A stretch of DNA of 64,000 bases from Mycolicibacterium sp. lyk4-40-TYG-92 (GTDB lineage: Bacteria > Actinomycetota > Actinomycetes > Mycobacteriales > Mycobacteriaceae), in the NCBI RefSeq assembly GCF_030209435.1, contig NZ_JARVRX010000002.1, forward strand, positions 186,001 to 250,000, given 5' to 3'. Below are positions 36,879-48,084 of this stretch, piece after piece; position 1 is the first letter of the stretch, and every line of letters starts with the position of its first letter. The position numbers and the translations under genes were made by a program. The notes beneath the pieces are model-generated. The model saw only the letters and a list, made by a program, of their open reading frames with translations. It did no database searches and was not told where the DNA came from.

Positions 36879-39455
36879 TCAGCTCACGTCGAAGGCGCGG
36901 GCGCGCAGCGAACGCTCCACTCCCGCACGGCCCTCCAGCACCAGGCGGCGCAGGGCCGGCGGAATCTCCGGGTCGGACAGGAACCGGTCGGCCGCGTCGA
37001 GGCCGGCCTGGCTGATGTCCCACGACGGGTACAGGCCGATGACGACCGTCTGGGCCACCTCGCTCGAGCGCCGCTCCCACACTCCGGAGATCGCCTCGAA
37101 GTAGCGGTCCCGGAACGGGTCCAGCAGCTCGGTCTGACCGGGCTGCACCAGCCCGCCGACGATGGCGCGCGTAGTGATGTTGGCCAGTGTGTCGTCCTCG
37201 ATGACCTGTTGCCACGCAGCCTCTTTGACCGCTGTCTGCGGGCGCGCGGCGGCTGCGGCGGCGGCATTGCGCTGACCGGCCGCCGTCGGGTCCTGCTTGG
37301 CCTCGGCGTCGATGAACGGCGTCTGCACACCGTCCGCGTCGATGACGCCGGCACGTGCCAGCGCCGTGACGATGCGCCAGCGCAGATCGGTGTCGATCAC
37401 CAGGCCCGTCATGTTCACCGCGCTGGGTTCGTTGTCCAACAGCGTCGACAGCACCGCGATGTGGTTCGGCGCCAGCACCGACGTGCACAGCGCGTTGACG
37501 TACGCCAGCTGATGGTCCGATCCCGGCGACGAGTCCCGCGCCAGGTCGAGCAATGCGTCACCGAAAGCGGCCCAACCGATCTCGGCCGCCCACGCCGGAT
37601 CGGCATAGGAGGTCAGCGCGGTCTGTGCCTGCAGCACCAGCCGCTGGGCGACACCCACCTCGGACTCGGCGTGCAGGCCACTCATGACGAGAGCAACGAA
37701 CTCGCGTGCCTTCATCTCGGCCTCGCGCGTCATCTCCCACGCCGCCGACCACGCCAGGGTGCGGGGGAGCGGGTCGTCGATGTCGGCGATCCGGCTCAGC
37801 ACCGTCTGCAGCGACGCGGGATCGAGACGCATCGAGCAGTACGTCAGGTCGTCGTCGTTGACCAGAACCAGCTTGCCGCGCGAAATCCCCACCAGCGCAG
37901 GGACGTCCGTCACCGGGCCTTCGACGTCGAGTTCCTCGCGGTGGACCCGGACCAATTTTCCGTCGACTTCATCTTCGTCATAGATACCGACCGCGAGCCG
38001 GTGCACGCGCGTCTCGCCGGCGCCGGGCGCCGCACCGCTCTGCGCGATGGCGAACCGCGTGAACGCGCCGGTGTCGTCGACGTCGAAATCGGCCCGCAGC
38101 GTGTTCAGACCCGTGGTCTTGAGCCACTGCTGGCCCCAGTCCGACAGGTCACGGCCCGACGACTTCTCCAGCGCGCCAAGTAGATCCGCGAACGTCGCGT
38201 TGCCGTACGCGTGATCACGGAAGTAGTCGCGCAGGCCCGACAGGAACGGCTCCAGCCCGACGTAGGCCACCAGCTGCTTCAGCACGCTGGCGCCCTTGGC
38301 GTAGGTGATGCCGTCGAAGTTCACCTCGACGGCGGCCAGGTCGGGGATGTCGGCGGCCACCGGATGGGTGGACGGCAGCTGGTCCTGCCGGTAGGCCCAC
38401 GACTTCTCCACATTCGCGAAGGTGGTCCAGGCCTGCTTGTACTCGGTGGCCTCGGCCTGGCACAGCACCGAGGCGAAGGTGGCGAAGGATTCGTTGAGCC
38501 ACAGGTCATCCCACCACCGCATGGTGACCAGGTCACCGAACCACATGTGGGCCATCTCGTGCAGCACGGTCTCGGCGCGCCGCTCGTACGAGTAGCGCGT
38601 CACCTTGGAGCGGAAGACGTAGTCCTCCAGGAACGTCACCGCGCCCGCGTTCTCCATGGCGCCCGCGTTGAACTCCGGCACGAACAGCTGGTCGTACTTG
38701 CCGAACGCGTACGGCGTGCCGAAGTTCTTGTGGTAGAAGGAGAATCCCTGCTTGGTCTCGGTGAACAGGCGCTCGGCGTCCATGAACTCGGCCAGCGACG
38801 CGCGGCAGAAGATGCCCAGCGGGATGTCGCCGTGCTCGTCGCTGTAGACGTCGTCCCAGCGGGCGTACGGCCCGGCGATCAGCGCCGCCAGGTACGTGCT
38901 CATCTTCGGGGTGGTCGCGAAGGTGTGCTTGCCATCTTTCTGAGCGACGGTGGCGCCATTGGAGATCACCTGCCAATGGGCGGGCGCGGTCACCGTCACG
39001 TCGAAGGTGGCCTTGAGGTCCGGCTGGTCGAAGCAGGCGAACATCCGCTTGGCGTCGGCGGTTTCGAACTGTGAGTAGAGGTAGACCTCGCCGTCGACCG
39101 GGTCGACGAAGCGGTGCAGTCCCTCACCGGTGTTGGAGTAGCGGCAGTCCGCGTCGACCACGACGACGTTCTGCTCGGCGAGCCCGGCCAACGGCACGCC
39201 CGTGGATTCGTCGTACGCGGAGACGTCGATGGGCAGCCCGTTGAGGGTCGCGCCGCGGATGCTGTCGGCCGCGATGTCGATGACGGTGTTGGCGCCGGGC
39301 AGGGCGCTGAACTTCACCGTGGTCACCGACCGGAAGGTGCGCTCGCCCGGCGCGCCGGCGCCGTCGGTGAGGTCGAGATCGATGCGGTAGTTGTCAACGG
39401 TCACCAGCGCGGCGCGCTCGGCGGCCTGGTCGCGGGTCAGGTTCGGAAGTGCCAC
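36879..39455 (-). CDS. pepN: Aminopeptidase N (M1 family)
   Basis: 858 aa, usual for actinobacterial PepN (Rv2467). Zinc metallopeptidase removing N-terminal residues from peptides. The exopeptidase motif GAMEN (265-269) and H299-E-xx-H303 with E322 in LWLNESFA provide substrate and zinc binding. The C-terminal ~350 residues are the ERAP1-like helical domain. The GTG start at 39455 is preceded at 6 nt by a TAAGTT -10, indicating a leaderless message. Divergent from the mycoredoxin-2-like gene. Confidence 0.94.
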   Translation of the reverse strand: MALPNLTRDQAAERAALVTVDNYRIDLDLTDGAGAPGERTFRSVTTVKFSALPGANTVIDIAADSIRGATLNGLPIDVSAYDESTGVPLAGLAEQNVVVVDADCRYSNTGEGLHRFVDPVDGEVYLYSQFETADAKRMFACFDQPDLKATFDVTVTAPAHWQVISNGATVAQKDGKHTFATTPKMSTYLAALIAGPYARWDDVYSDEHGDIPLGIFCRASLAEFMDAERLFTETKQGFSFYHKNFGTPYAFGKYDQLFVPEFNAGAMENAGAVTFLEDYVFRSKVTRYSYERRAETVLHEMAHMWFGDLVTMRWWDDLWLNESFATFASVLCQAEATEYKQAWTTFANVEKSWAYRQDQLPSTHPVAADIPDLAAVEVNFDGITYAKGASVLKQLVAYVGLEPFLSGLRDYFRDHAYGNATFADLLGALEKSSGRDLSDWGQQWLKTTGLNTLRADFDVDDTGAFTRFAIAQSGAAPGAGETRVHRLAVGIYDEDEVDGKLVRVHREELDVEGPVTDVPALVGISRGKLVLVNDDDLTYCSMRLDPASLQTVLSRIADIDDPLPRTLAWSAAWEMTREAEMKAREFVALVMSGLHAESEVGVAQRLVLQAQTALTSYADPAWAAEIGWAAFGDALLDLARDSSPGSDHQLAYVNALCTSVLAPNHIAVLSTLLDNEPSAVNMTGLVIDTDLRWRIVTALARAGVIDADGVQTPFIDAEAKQDPTAAGQRNAAAAAAARPQTAVKEAAWQQVIEDDTLANITTRAIVGGLVQPGQTELLDPFRDRYFEAISGVWERRSSEVAQTVVIGLYPSWDISQAGLDAADRFLSDPEIPPALRRLVLEGRAGVERSLRARAFDVS

Positions 39456-39461
39456 GTCACC

Positions 39462-39467
39462 AACTTA
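39462..39467 (-). promoter_or_regulatory. Leaderless -10 element of pepN
   Basis: TAAGTT on the minus strand, 6 nt before GTG 39455. Confidence 0.45.
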
Positions 39468-39490
39468 GGGGACAACTGGTGGCCGTGACC

Positions 39491-39517
39491 GGGAACATGG
39501 GGACGCCGGGCATAGTT
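39491..39517 (+). promoter_or_regulatory. SigH-type promoter of the mycoredoxin-2-like gene
   Basis: GGGAAC (39491-39496) and GTT (39515-39517) with an 18-bp gap match the SigH/SigE-type pattern GGAAC-N16-19-GTT. It lies about 40 bp before the start codon. The M. tuberculosis orthologue Rv2466c is a known SigH target, which supports the call. Confidence 0.75.
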
Positions 39518-39557
39518 GTCGGTAACGGGATCTGTTCCAACCGCAAAAGGAAGACGA

Positions 39558-40178
39558 ATGGCCGACTCTGCCGTAAGCAAGGATGTCGCAGGATTCTGGT
39601 TCGATCCGCTGTGCCCGTGGGCCTGGATCACCTCACGCTGGATCCTCGAGGTCGCGCAGGTCCGCGATGTCGACGTGCAGTTCCACGTCATGAGCCTGGC
39701 GGTGCTGAACGAGGGCCGCGACCTGCCGGACGAGTACCAGGAAATGATGAAGAAGGCGTGGGGTCCGGTCCGCGTCGCCATCGCGGCGGAGGAAGCCGTC
39801 GGTTCTGAGGTGCTGGCGCCGCTGTACACCGCGATGGGCACCCGGATTCACAACCAGGGCAACAAGGATTTCGCCGTGGTCATCGCCGAGTCCCTGGAAG
39901 AACTCGGCCTGCCCGCCGAGCTTGCGGAAGCGGCCACCAGCGACAAGTACGACGAGGCGCTGCGCAAGAGTCACCACGCCGGTATGGACGCCGTCGGCCC
40001 CGATGTGGGCACCCCGACCATCCACGTCAACGGTGTCGCGTTCTTCGGCCCGGTGCTGTCGCGCATTCCGCGCGGCGAAGAGGCCGGCAAGCTGTGGGAT
40101 GCGTCCGTGATTTTCGCGTCCTACCCGCACTTCTGGGAGCTCAAGCGCTCGCGTGACGAGGCGCCCGAATTCGACTGA
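39558..40178 (+). CDS. DsbA-like mycothiol-dependent reductase (mycoredoxin-2 / Rv2466c-like)
   Basis: 206 aa from ATG 39558, preceded by AAAAGGAAG. It has a thioredoxin fold with an inserted helical domain: [19 protein letters not shown] at the N-terminus and [21 protein letters not shown] (cis-Pro loop) near the C-terminus, very close to Rv2466c. In that enzyme the active site is C19-P-W-C22. Here codon 22 (GCC, 39621-39623) is Ala, giving CPWA. A single-cysteine, mycothiol-using mechanism is therefore the only one available. It has a SigH-type promoter, so induction by oxidative or thiol stress is expected. Confidence 0.88.
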   Translation: MADSAVSKDVAGFWFDPLCPWAWITSRWILEVAQVRDVDVQFHVMSLAVLNEGRDLPDEYQEMMKKAWGPVRVAIAAEEAVGSEVLAPLYTAMGTRIHNQGNKDFAVVIAESLEELGLPAELAEAATSDKYDEALRKSHHAGMDAVGPDVGTPTIHVNGVAFFGPVLSRIPRGEEAGKLWDASVIFASYPHFWELKRSRDEAPEFD

Positions 40179-40359
40179 GCGCAATCAACCGCTAGTCACG
40201 CTCACCAGGGGCGGTCCAGGTAATCTCGTCGGCGTTCCGCAAGGAACGTCTGACGCCGTTACGGTGGCCAGACACATCCGAAACATGAGCCACAACGATG
40301 CAACTGGTGGGGAGCGACGTGCCGACGGACAGTTTCGTCCTTCGACGTGCGGGTTTGAG

Positions 40360-40365
40360 TAGGAT
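40360..40365 (+). promoter_or_regulatory. Leaderless -10 element of the Ser/Thr kinase gene
   Basis: TAGGAT, 6 nt before ATG 40372. No Shine-Dalgarno is visible. Confidence 0.5.
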
Positions 40366-40371
40366 GCGCTG

Positions 40372-42573
<2,202 letters not shown>

Positions 42574-42645
42574 GCCGGCGAGTGTGTCGGGCCGGCTCAG
42601 CCGGCTGATTCTGTCCAGGGCATCGGTTCTGCCAGAATGTGCGCC

Positions 42646-43125
<480 letters not shown>

Positions 43126-43140
43126 TCCCGGGTCTGACTC

Positions 43141-43935
43141 GTGCCGGAGGGGCATACCCTCCACCGGTTGGCCCGTCTGCACCAGCAGCGTTTCGGGCGG
43201 GCGCCGGTGGTCGTCAGCAGTCCGCAGGGCCGGTTCGCCGACGCCGCGGCCGCCGTCAGCGGCCGCGTGCTGCGTAAGGCCGACGCCTGGGGCAAGCACC
43301 TGTTCCACCACTACGAAGGTGGGGCGGTGGTGCACGTGCACCTCGGGCTGTACGGCACATTCACCGAACAGCCACTGCCGATGACGGCGCCGGTCGGGCA
43401 GGTGCGCATGCGCATGCTCGGGGCGGAATTCGGTACCGACCTGCGCGGGCCGACAGTGTGCGAATTGATCGATGAGGGCGGCGTCGACGATGTGGTGGCC
43501 CGGCTGGGTGCCGACCCGCTGCGCCGCGACGCCGACCCCGGATCGGCCTGGGCGCGAATCAGCAAGTCCCGCAGGTCAATCGGATCGATGCTGATGGACC
43601 AGACGGTGATCGCCGGTGTCGGCAACGTGTACCGCAGCGAGGTGCTGTACCGGCACCGGATCGATCCGCACCGTCCCGGCACACAGCTGACCGAGGCCGA
43701 ATTCGCCGAGTTGTGGACCGATCTCGTCGCACTCATGAAAGTCGGGATGCGTCGCGGCAAGATCGTCGTGGTGCGTCCCGAAGACGACCACGGTGCGCCG
43801 TCCTACGCCACCGACAGGCCGCGCACCTATGTGTACCGGCGGGCGGGGGAGGCGTGCCGCGTGTGCGGCGCCGCCGTCCGCACCGAGGTCATGGAGGGAC
43901 GAAACCTGTTCTGGTGCCCCGATTGTCAGGTGTGA
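43141..43935 (+). CDS. nei: Fpg/Nei-family DNA glycosylase (Nei1-like)
   Basis: 264 aa base-excision glycosylase/AP lyase. After Met removal the N-terminal PEGH supplies the catalytic Pro and Glu. VIAGVGNVYRSEVLYRHRIDP is the helix-two-turn-helix, and the C-terminal zinc finger is C-x2-C-x16-C-x2-C (CRVCG ... CPDCQV), all ligands present. GTG start at 43141. It excises oxidised pyrimidines and is equivalent to Rv2464c. Confidence 0.93.
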   Translation: MPEGHTLHRLARLHQQRFGRAPVVVSSPQGRFADAAAAVSGRVLRKADAWGKHLFHHYEGGAVVHVHLGLYGTFTEQPLPMTAPVGQVRMRMLGAEFGTDLRGPTVCELIDEGGVDDVVARLGADPLRRDADPGSAWARISKSRRSIGSMLMDQTVIAGVGNVYRSEVLYRHRIDPHRPGTQLTEAEFAELWTDLVALMKVGMRRGKIVVVRPEDDHGAPSYATDRPRTYVYRRAGEACRVCGAAVRTEVMEGRNLFWCPDCQV

Positions 43936-43947
43936 CGGGCTGACGGG

Positions 43948-44802
43948 CTAGTCGCCGCCACCGCCACATCCGCCACCGCAACCACCGCCGCCACAGCTGC
44001 TGCTGCCGCCACCGCAGCTGCTACCCGAGTCGCTGCTCCCGGAATCCCAACCGCCGCTGCCGGCGTCCCAACCGTTGTTGTCGTTCCAGCTGACATCCTG
44101 GCCCTGGCCGGAGTCGGCGAACTGGCTCTGATCGAGGCCCTGCTGGTAGCCCTGGTCGAATCCCGAACCGTATCCGGACTCGAAACCCGATGCGCCGTAA
44201 TTGACTCCGTGCATGCCGTCGAACAGTGCGTCGAACAACAGCACCGAGCCGACGCCCCACGCGCCGGCCACCAGTGCCGGCTTCCACCACGGCTCGGAGT
44301 ACCAGCCCGCGGGCACCGGGCGACCGGCGACCCGCCCACCGGGGTAGTAGTTCGGGGTGGCGGCCGTAGGACCCGGTGAGGCCTGAATCTGCCTGCCGTC
44401 GAACTGGATTCGGCGGTCTTCGGTGACCTCGCCGGCGCCGCGCTGGCCGGCCAGCTCCTGCAGCGGAGGGCCGGGGTCGATGCCCATGGCGGTCCGCGCG
44501 GCCCGCACGTAGTACAGCCCTTCCATGGCGCTCTGCTTCGCGAAGGCCGCCTGCTGGGCGGTGGTGGCCTGTTCGATCTGTGACGCCGCGGCGTTGTAGC
44601 GCTCGGACGCGTCGGCCAGGGCCTGGCGCGAGGCGTCGTCGGTGCCGGTCAGGTTGAACACCTGCCCGCCGAGCATCTCGATGACGCGACGGGCATCGGC
44701 TTTCGCGTTGGCGAGCGCGGCAGCCTTGTTGGCCTTGTTCTGCCTGCTGAACAGGAAGAACCCGATGGCCGCGATGACGACCAGGATGAGCACGAACTCC
44801 AT
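43948..44802 (-). CDS. Membrane-anchored protein with Gly/Ser/Cys-rich tail
   Basis: 284 aa, unrecognised. An N-terminal TM helix (EFVLILVVIAAIGFFLFS) is followed by a helical, Ala/Gln-rich segment (30-115) and then AGWYSEPWWKPALVAGAWGVGSVLLFDALFDGMHG, a second hydrophobic stretch. Low-complexity Gly/Gln/Asp repeats follow, and the last ~30 residues are Gly/Ser with six or so cysteines (CGGGSSSCGGGGCGGGCGGGGD). Such tails occur in small bacterial membrane proteins of unknown function. Divergent from the NAD-salvage operon and convergent with nei. Confidence 0.7.
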   Translation of the reverse strand: MEFVLILVVIAAIGFFLFSRQNKANKAAALANAKADARRVIEMLGGQVFNLTGTDDASRQALADASERYNAAASQIEQATTAQQAAFAKQSAMEGLYYVRAARTAMGIDPGPPLQELAGQRGAGEVTEDRRIQFDGRQIQASPGPTAATPNYYPGGRVAGRPVPAGWYSEPWWKPALVAGAWGVGSVLLFDALFDGMHGVNYGASGFESGYGSGFDQGYQQGLDQSQFADSGQGQDVSWNDNNGWDAGSGGWDSGSSDSGSSCGGGSSSCGGGGCGGGCGGGGD

Positions 44803-44835
44803 GGGGGCAGCTTACCGATGACCGGCCGCGGACCT

Positions 44836-44866
44836 AGATATGGACATACATGTCCGTATCTATTAC
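44836..44866 (+). promoter_or_regulatory. 26-bp palindromic operator and promoter of the NAD-salvage operon
   Basis: AGATATGGACAT (44836-44847), AC, ATGTCCGTATCT (44850-44861): 11 of 12 positions pair, with a perfect GGACAT-AC-ATGTCC core. A -10 candidate TATTAC (44861-44866) abuts it, 10 nt before ATG 44877. A bound repressor would cover the promoter. The operon's own third gene encodes an NrtR-like protein, the obvious candidate. Confidence 0.75.
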
Positions 44867-44876
44867 AGTCGTCGTC

Positions 44877-45728
44877 ATGAACCTGACATTCCACGTCTTC
44901 GACACCGGCCGCGGTGTGCTGTCGACCGCACCCGGAATCGTCACCAGTTATCCCGGTGGCGACACCGCGGTCCGGGAACTGGAACCGCTCGGCGCGGGAT
45001 TGCGCCCGGTCGCCTGGAGCCATTGTGGCGCAATCGATTACGCCGCGGTGGGGCAGTGGGCGGCCTTCCACCGCAATCGCTCGACCGGCGCTCCGGTGCT
45101 GGTGGCTCCGTACCTGCCATCGGCCCGCGGTGATCACGATCCGACCGACGACGCCCGCGTCGCCGCCCGGCTCGCCGCCGCCACAGGCGTCGCGCACATC
45201 GTGACGGTGGACCCGCACTCACCGGTCTGGGCCGACGAGGCCCGGCGCGGGGGAGCGGCCGTCACCGTCATCGAGGCCGTCGACCTGGTCGCGTGCGGCG
45301 CTGCGCACCACCCGGGTTGGGTGGGGGTCGTCGCCCCCGACAAGGGGGCCCGCCACCGTGCCGGCCAGGTGGCGTCCCGATTGGGAGTGCCACTGTATGT
45401 CGCTGGGAAGCAACGCAATCCGGCCGACGGCAAGCTGTCGGGGTTCGTCGCCCCCGAGGGTCTGCCGGACCGTGGTCGCCTGCTGGTGATCGACGACATC
45501 TGCGACGGCGGCGGCACCTTCGCCGGGCTGGCCGACGCCATCGGCACAAGCAAACCCCAACTGGCGCTGCATCTGTGGGTCAGTCACGGGTGCTTCACCG
45601 GCCGTTGGCGGGAGAACCTCGCCGCCTACGCCTCCGTCACCAGTACCGATTCCCGTGCCACGCCCGACGGCGTGCACGTCCACCCGCTGGAACCGTTCAT
45701 CGTCCGCGCCCTGGCCGATCTGATCTGA
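44877..45728 (+). CDS. Phosphoribosyl-pyrophosphate-synthetase-like enzyme
   Basis: 283 aa from ATG 44877 (MNLTFHVFDTG). ATG 44850 would start inside the operator. Two Prs-type phosphoribosyltransferase folds are recognisable: VAPYLPSARGDHDPTDD near residue 80, LYVAGKQRNPADGKLSGF (catalytic Lys/Arg loop), and the PRPP loop LLVIDDICDGGGTFAGLA. It may make PRPP for NadV. Alternatively it could act on ADP-ribose like the Adps enzyme of phage NAD-reconstitution operons, which are annotated as Prs plus Nampt. It heads a three-gene operon, 12 bp before nadV. Confidence 0.78.
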   Translation: MNLTFHVFDTGRGVLSTAPGIVTSYPGGDTAVRELEPLGAGLRPVAWSHCGAIDYAAVGQWAAFHRNRSTGAPVLVAPYLPSARGDHDPTDDARVAARLAAATGVAHIVTVDPHSPVWADEARRGGAAVTVIEAVDLVACGAAHHPGWVGVVAPDKGARHRAGQVASRLGVPLYVAGKQRNPADGKLSGFVAPEGLPDRGRLLVIDDICDGGGTFAGLADAIGTSKPQLALHLWVSHGCFTGRWRENLAAYASVTSTDSRATPDGVHVHPLEPFIVRALADLI

Positions 45729-45740
45729 AGGACTTTTGTC

Positions 45741-47279
45741 ATGACCATCGAAGCAACCACCACGTATCGGCCGGAAACCATTGCGGCCCTGGATGTCCTG
45801 ATGGACACCGATGCCTACAAGCTGGACCACCGCCGCCAGTACCCCACCGGCACCGAGTACGTCTACTCCAACCTGACCGCGCGCGGCAGCCGTGTCCCCG
45901 GCGTCGGCTGGACGGCGTTCTTCGGCCTGCAGGCCTACCTGCGGGACCTGAACCAGCGGTGGAGCACCTTCTTCGCCGCTGACGTCGACGAGGTGTGCCG
46001 GGCCTACGTGGACCGCGTCGTCCAGGTCTTGGGCCCCAACGACGTTGGTGCCGAACACATTCGGCAGCTGCACGCGTACGGCAGACTGCCGCTGCGGGTC
46101 CGGGCGCTGCCGGAAGGCACCATCGTCCCGGTCGGCGTCCCGTACCTGACCGTCGAGAACACCGCGCCCGAATTCTTCTGGCTGACCAACTACATCGAGA
46201 CCGAGATGTCGGCCGCGCTGTGGCAGCCCATCACGTCGGCGACCACCGCCTGGCGCAACCGCACGCTGCTGGACGCCCGCGCGCGGGACACCGGTGCCGA
46301 CCCGGCCGCGGTCGACTGGCAGGGACACGACTTCTCCTTCCGGGGCATGGCCGGCAGCGCGGCCGCCGCCGCGTCAGGGGCTGCGCACCTGCTGGCGTTC
46401 ACGGGCACCGACTGCCTGCCCGCACTGGGCTGGATCGACCGGAACTACCCGGGCTCACCGGAGGGCACGATCATCGGTGGCAGCGTGCCCGCCACCGAGC
46501 ACAGCGTCATGTGCGCCGGCACCCAGGACGACGAAGTCGCCACCTTCGCCCGCTTGCTGGACCTGTATCCGACCGGCATCGTGTCGATCGTCAGCGACAC
46601 GTGGGACCTGTGGCACGTCTGCACCGGCATCCTGCCCACGCTGAAAGACACCATCACCGCGCGCGAGGGCAAGGTGGTGATCCGCCCGGACAGCGGTGAC
46701 CCCGAGCGCATCCTGTGCGGCGACCCGCAGGCCCCGGCGGGCAGCCCCGCACACAAGGGTGTGGTGAACCTGCTGTGGGAGGTGTTCGGCGGCACGGTCA
46801 ACGCGGCCGGCTACCGGGAACTGGATCGGCACATCGGCGTCATCTACGGCGACTCGATCACCCACGACCGTGCCGACGCCATCACCGCCAACCTGATGGC
46901 CCAGGGTTATGTGTCCACCACGCCGGTACTGGGATTCGGTTCGTACACCTACCAGTACGTCACGCGGGACACCTTCTCCATCGCGATGAAGGCCACCTGG
47001 GTTCAGGTCGACGGTCGCGGCCGGGACATCGCCAAGGCGCCGGTCACCGATCCGGGCAAGCGCAGCGCGCGGGGCCGGCTGGCCGTGATCCGCGACGGGC
47101 GCGGGCGCCTGGCACTGGTGCAGGGCGCGGCCGGCGTCGTCGAGACAACGGACGCCATGCGGACGGTGTTCGACGACGGCGCCATCGTCAACCCGGTGAC
47201 CTTCGCGGAGGTGCGCGCTACCGTGCGACGTGATTGGGCGGCGTATGCCGCCGGCGAGGAGGACGCCCGTCATGGCTGA
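45741..47279 (+). CDS. nadV: Nicotinamide phosphoribosyltransferase (NadV/NAMPT-like)
   Basis: 512 aa, about NAMPT length. It joins nicotinamide to PRPP to give NMN, or possibly to ADP-ribose pyrophosphate (see findings). Landmarks: DAYKLDHRRQYPTGTEYVYSNLTARGSR at the N-terminus, DFSFRGMAGSAAAAASGAAHL, the active-site His loop GGSVPATEHSVM, VIRPDSGDP for phosphate binding, and YGDSITHDRADAITANLMAQG. GAAGGA precedes the ATG. Mycobacteria normally salvage nicotinamide through PncA and PncB, so a NAMPT route is an addition to the core pathway. It overlaps the next gene by 8 bp. Confidence 0.9.
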   Translation: MTIEATTTYRPETIAALDVLMDTDAYKLDHRRQYPTGTEYVYSNLTARGSRVPGVGWTAFFGLQAYLRDLNQRWSTFFAADVDEVCRAYVDRVVQVLGPNDVGAEHIRQLHAYGRLPLRVRALPEGTIVPVGVPYLTVENTAPEFFWLTNYIETEMSAALWQPITSATTAWRNRTLLDARARDTGADPAAVDWQGHDFSFRGMAGSAAAAASGAAHLLAFTGTDCLPALGWIDRNYPGSPEGTIIGGSVPATEHSVMCAGTQDDEVATFARLLDLYPTGIVSIVSDTWDLWHVCTGILPTLKDTITAREGKVVIRPDSGDPERILCGDPQAPAGSPAHKGVVNLLWEVFGGTVNAAGYRELDRHIGVIYGDSITHDRADAITANLMAQGYVSTTPVLGFGSYTYQYVTRDTFSIAMKATWVQVDGRGRDIAKAPVTDPGKRSARGRLAVIRDGRGRLALVQGAAGVVETTDAMRTVFDDGAIVNPVTFAEVRATVRRDWAAYAAGEEDARHG

Positions 47280-47907
47280 GTCGCTGGCCACGTGGCTGAG
47301 CGTCGACGTTTTCGCGGTGAGCCCCGGCGAGGACCCGGGGCTCATCCTCGCGCGCCGGCAGCGCGAACCGCACCGGGGCGACTGGGCCCTCCCCGGCGTG
47401 GTGCTCGATGCGGCGAACGGGGAGACGGTCGCCGCGGCGGCACACCGCGCGCTGCGCGACCGGGCCGGCGCCGAGCCGGTCGACGGACCGCCGACGGTGG
47501 CCCTCGTCGTGTCCGACCCGCAGCGCGACGAACGCGGGCACACCGTGTCGCTCGTGAATGTGATGCGGGCACAACCCGGCGCCGACGCCCTCGTGGTGCG
47601 CGAGGGTGACGGCGTGCCGCCGCTGCCTTTCGGCCACAACGCGATGATCAGGGACACCGCGGCGACGGTGTCGCAGCGACTGTTGTCCGATCCTGCGACC
47701 GTCGCGGCGATGTTCGGCGGCGGGTGCACTGCCGGCGAGGTCTGCGAGCTGACGAAGCTGCTGTTCCACCTGTCCGGCGGCGCGGGCGCCGAGCCGATTC
47801 CGCTGGCTGCGATGCGGCGCCGGCTGGAGCGGGCGGCACTGTTCGCGGCGGACGGCAGCCGGCCCGCGCACACCCGGCCGGTGACGGTGTTCCGGGTCGC
47901 GAGGTAA
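47272..47907 (+). CDS. NrtR-like regulator: degenerate Nudix domain plus C-terminal winged helix
   Basis: 211 aa from ATG 47272 (MAESLATWLSVDV), with CGAGGAGGA about 10 nt upstream, overlapping nadV. Residues ~8-130 are Nudix-like, but the Nudix box is degraded: G42, E51 and R59 remain while the REUxEE glutamates are A60, D63 and R64, so hydrolysis is unlikely. Residues ~140-211 (CELTKLLFHLSG ... PLAAMRRRLERAAL ... VFRVAR) look like the NrtR winged helix. NrtR proteins repress NAD genes and respond to ADP-ribose. Its likely site is the palindrome at 44836. Confidence 0.78.
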   Translation: MAESLATWLSVDVFAVSPGEDPGLILARRQREPHRGDWALPGVVLDAANGETVAAAAHRALRDRAGAEPVDGPPTVALVVSDPQRDERGHTVSLVNVMRAQPGADALVVREGDGVPPLPFGHNAMIRDTAATVSQRLLSDPATVAAMFGGGCTAGEVCELTKLLFHLSGGAGAEPIPLAAMRRRLERAALFAADGSRPAHTRPVTVFRVAR

Positions 47908-48084
47908 ACGGCGACTGCGTAAACGCTGGCAAATTGCTGGCGCATACGTGTGGGCGCAGCGCGAGGCGCGCGCGTTACGTTCCTGTGAACATGGCCGCGA
48001 CCTGGAAAAATAGTTTCAGTACAAGTCGCGACCTGCTGGTTTACGGGATACGCTCCCGGCACCCTGCTGGGAGGAGAGCAACTT

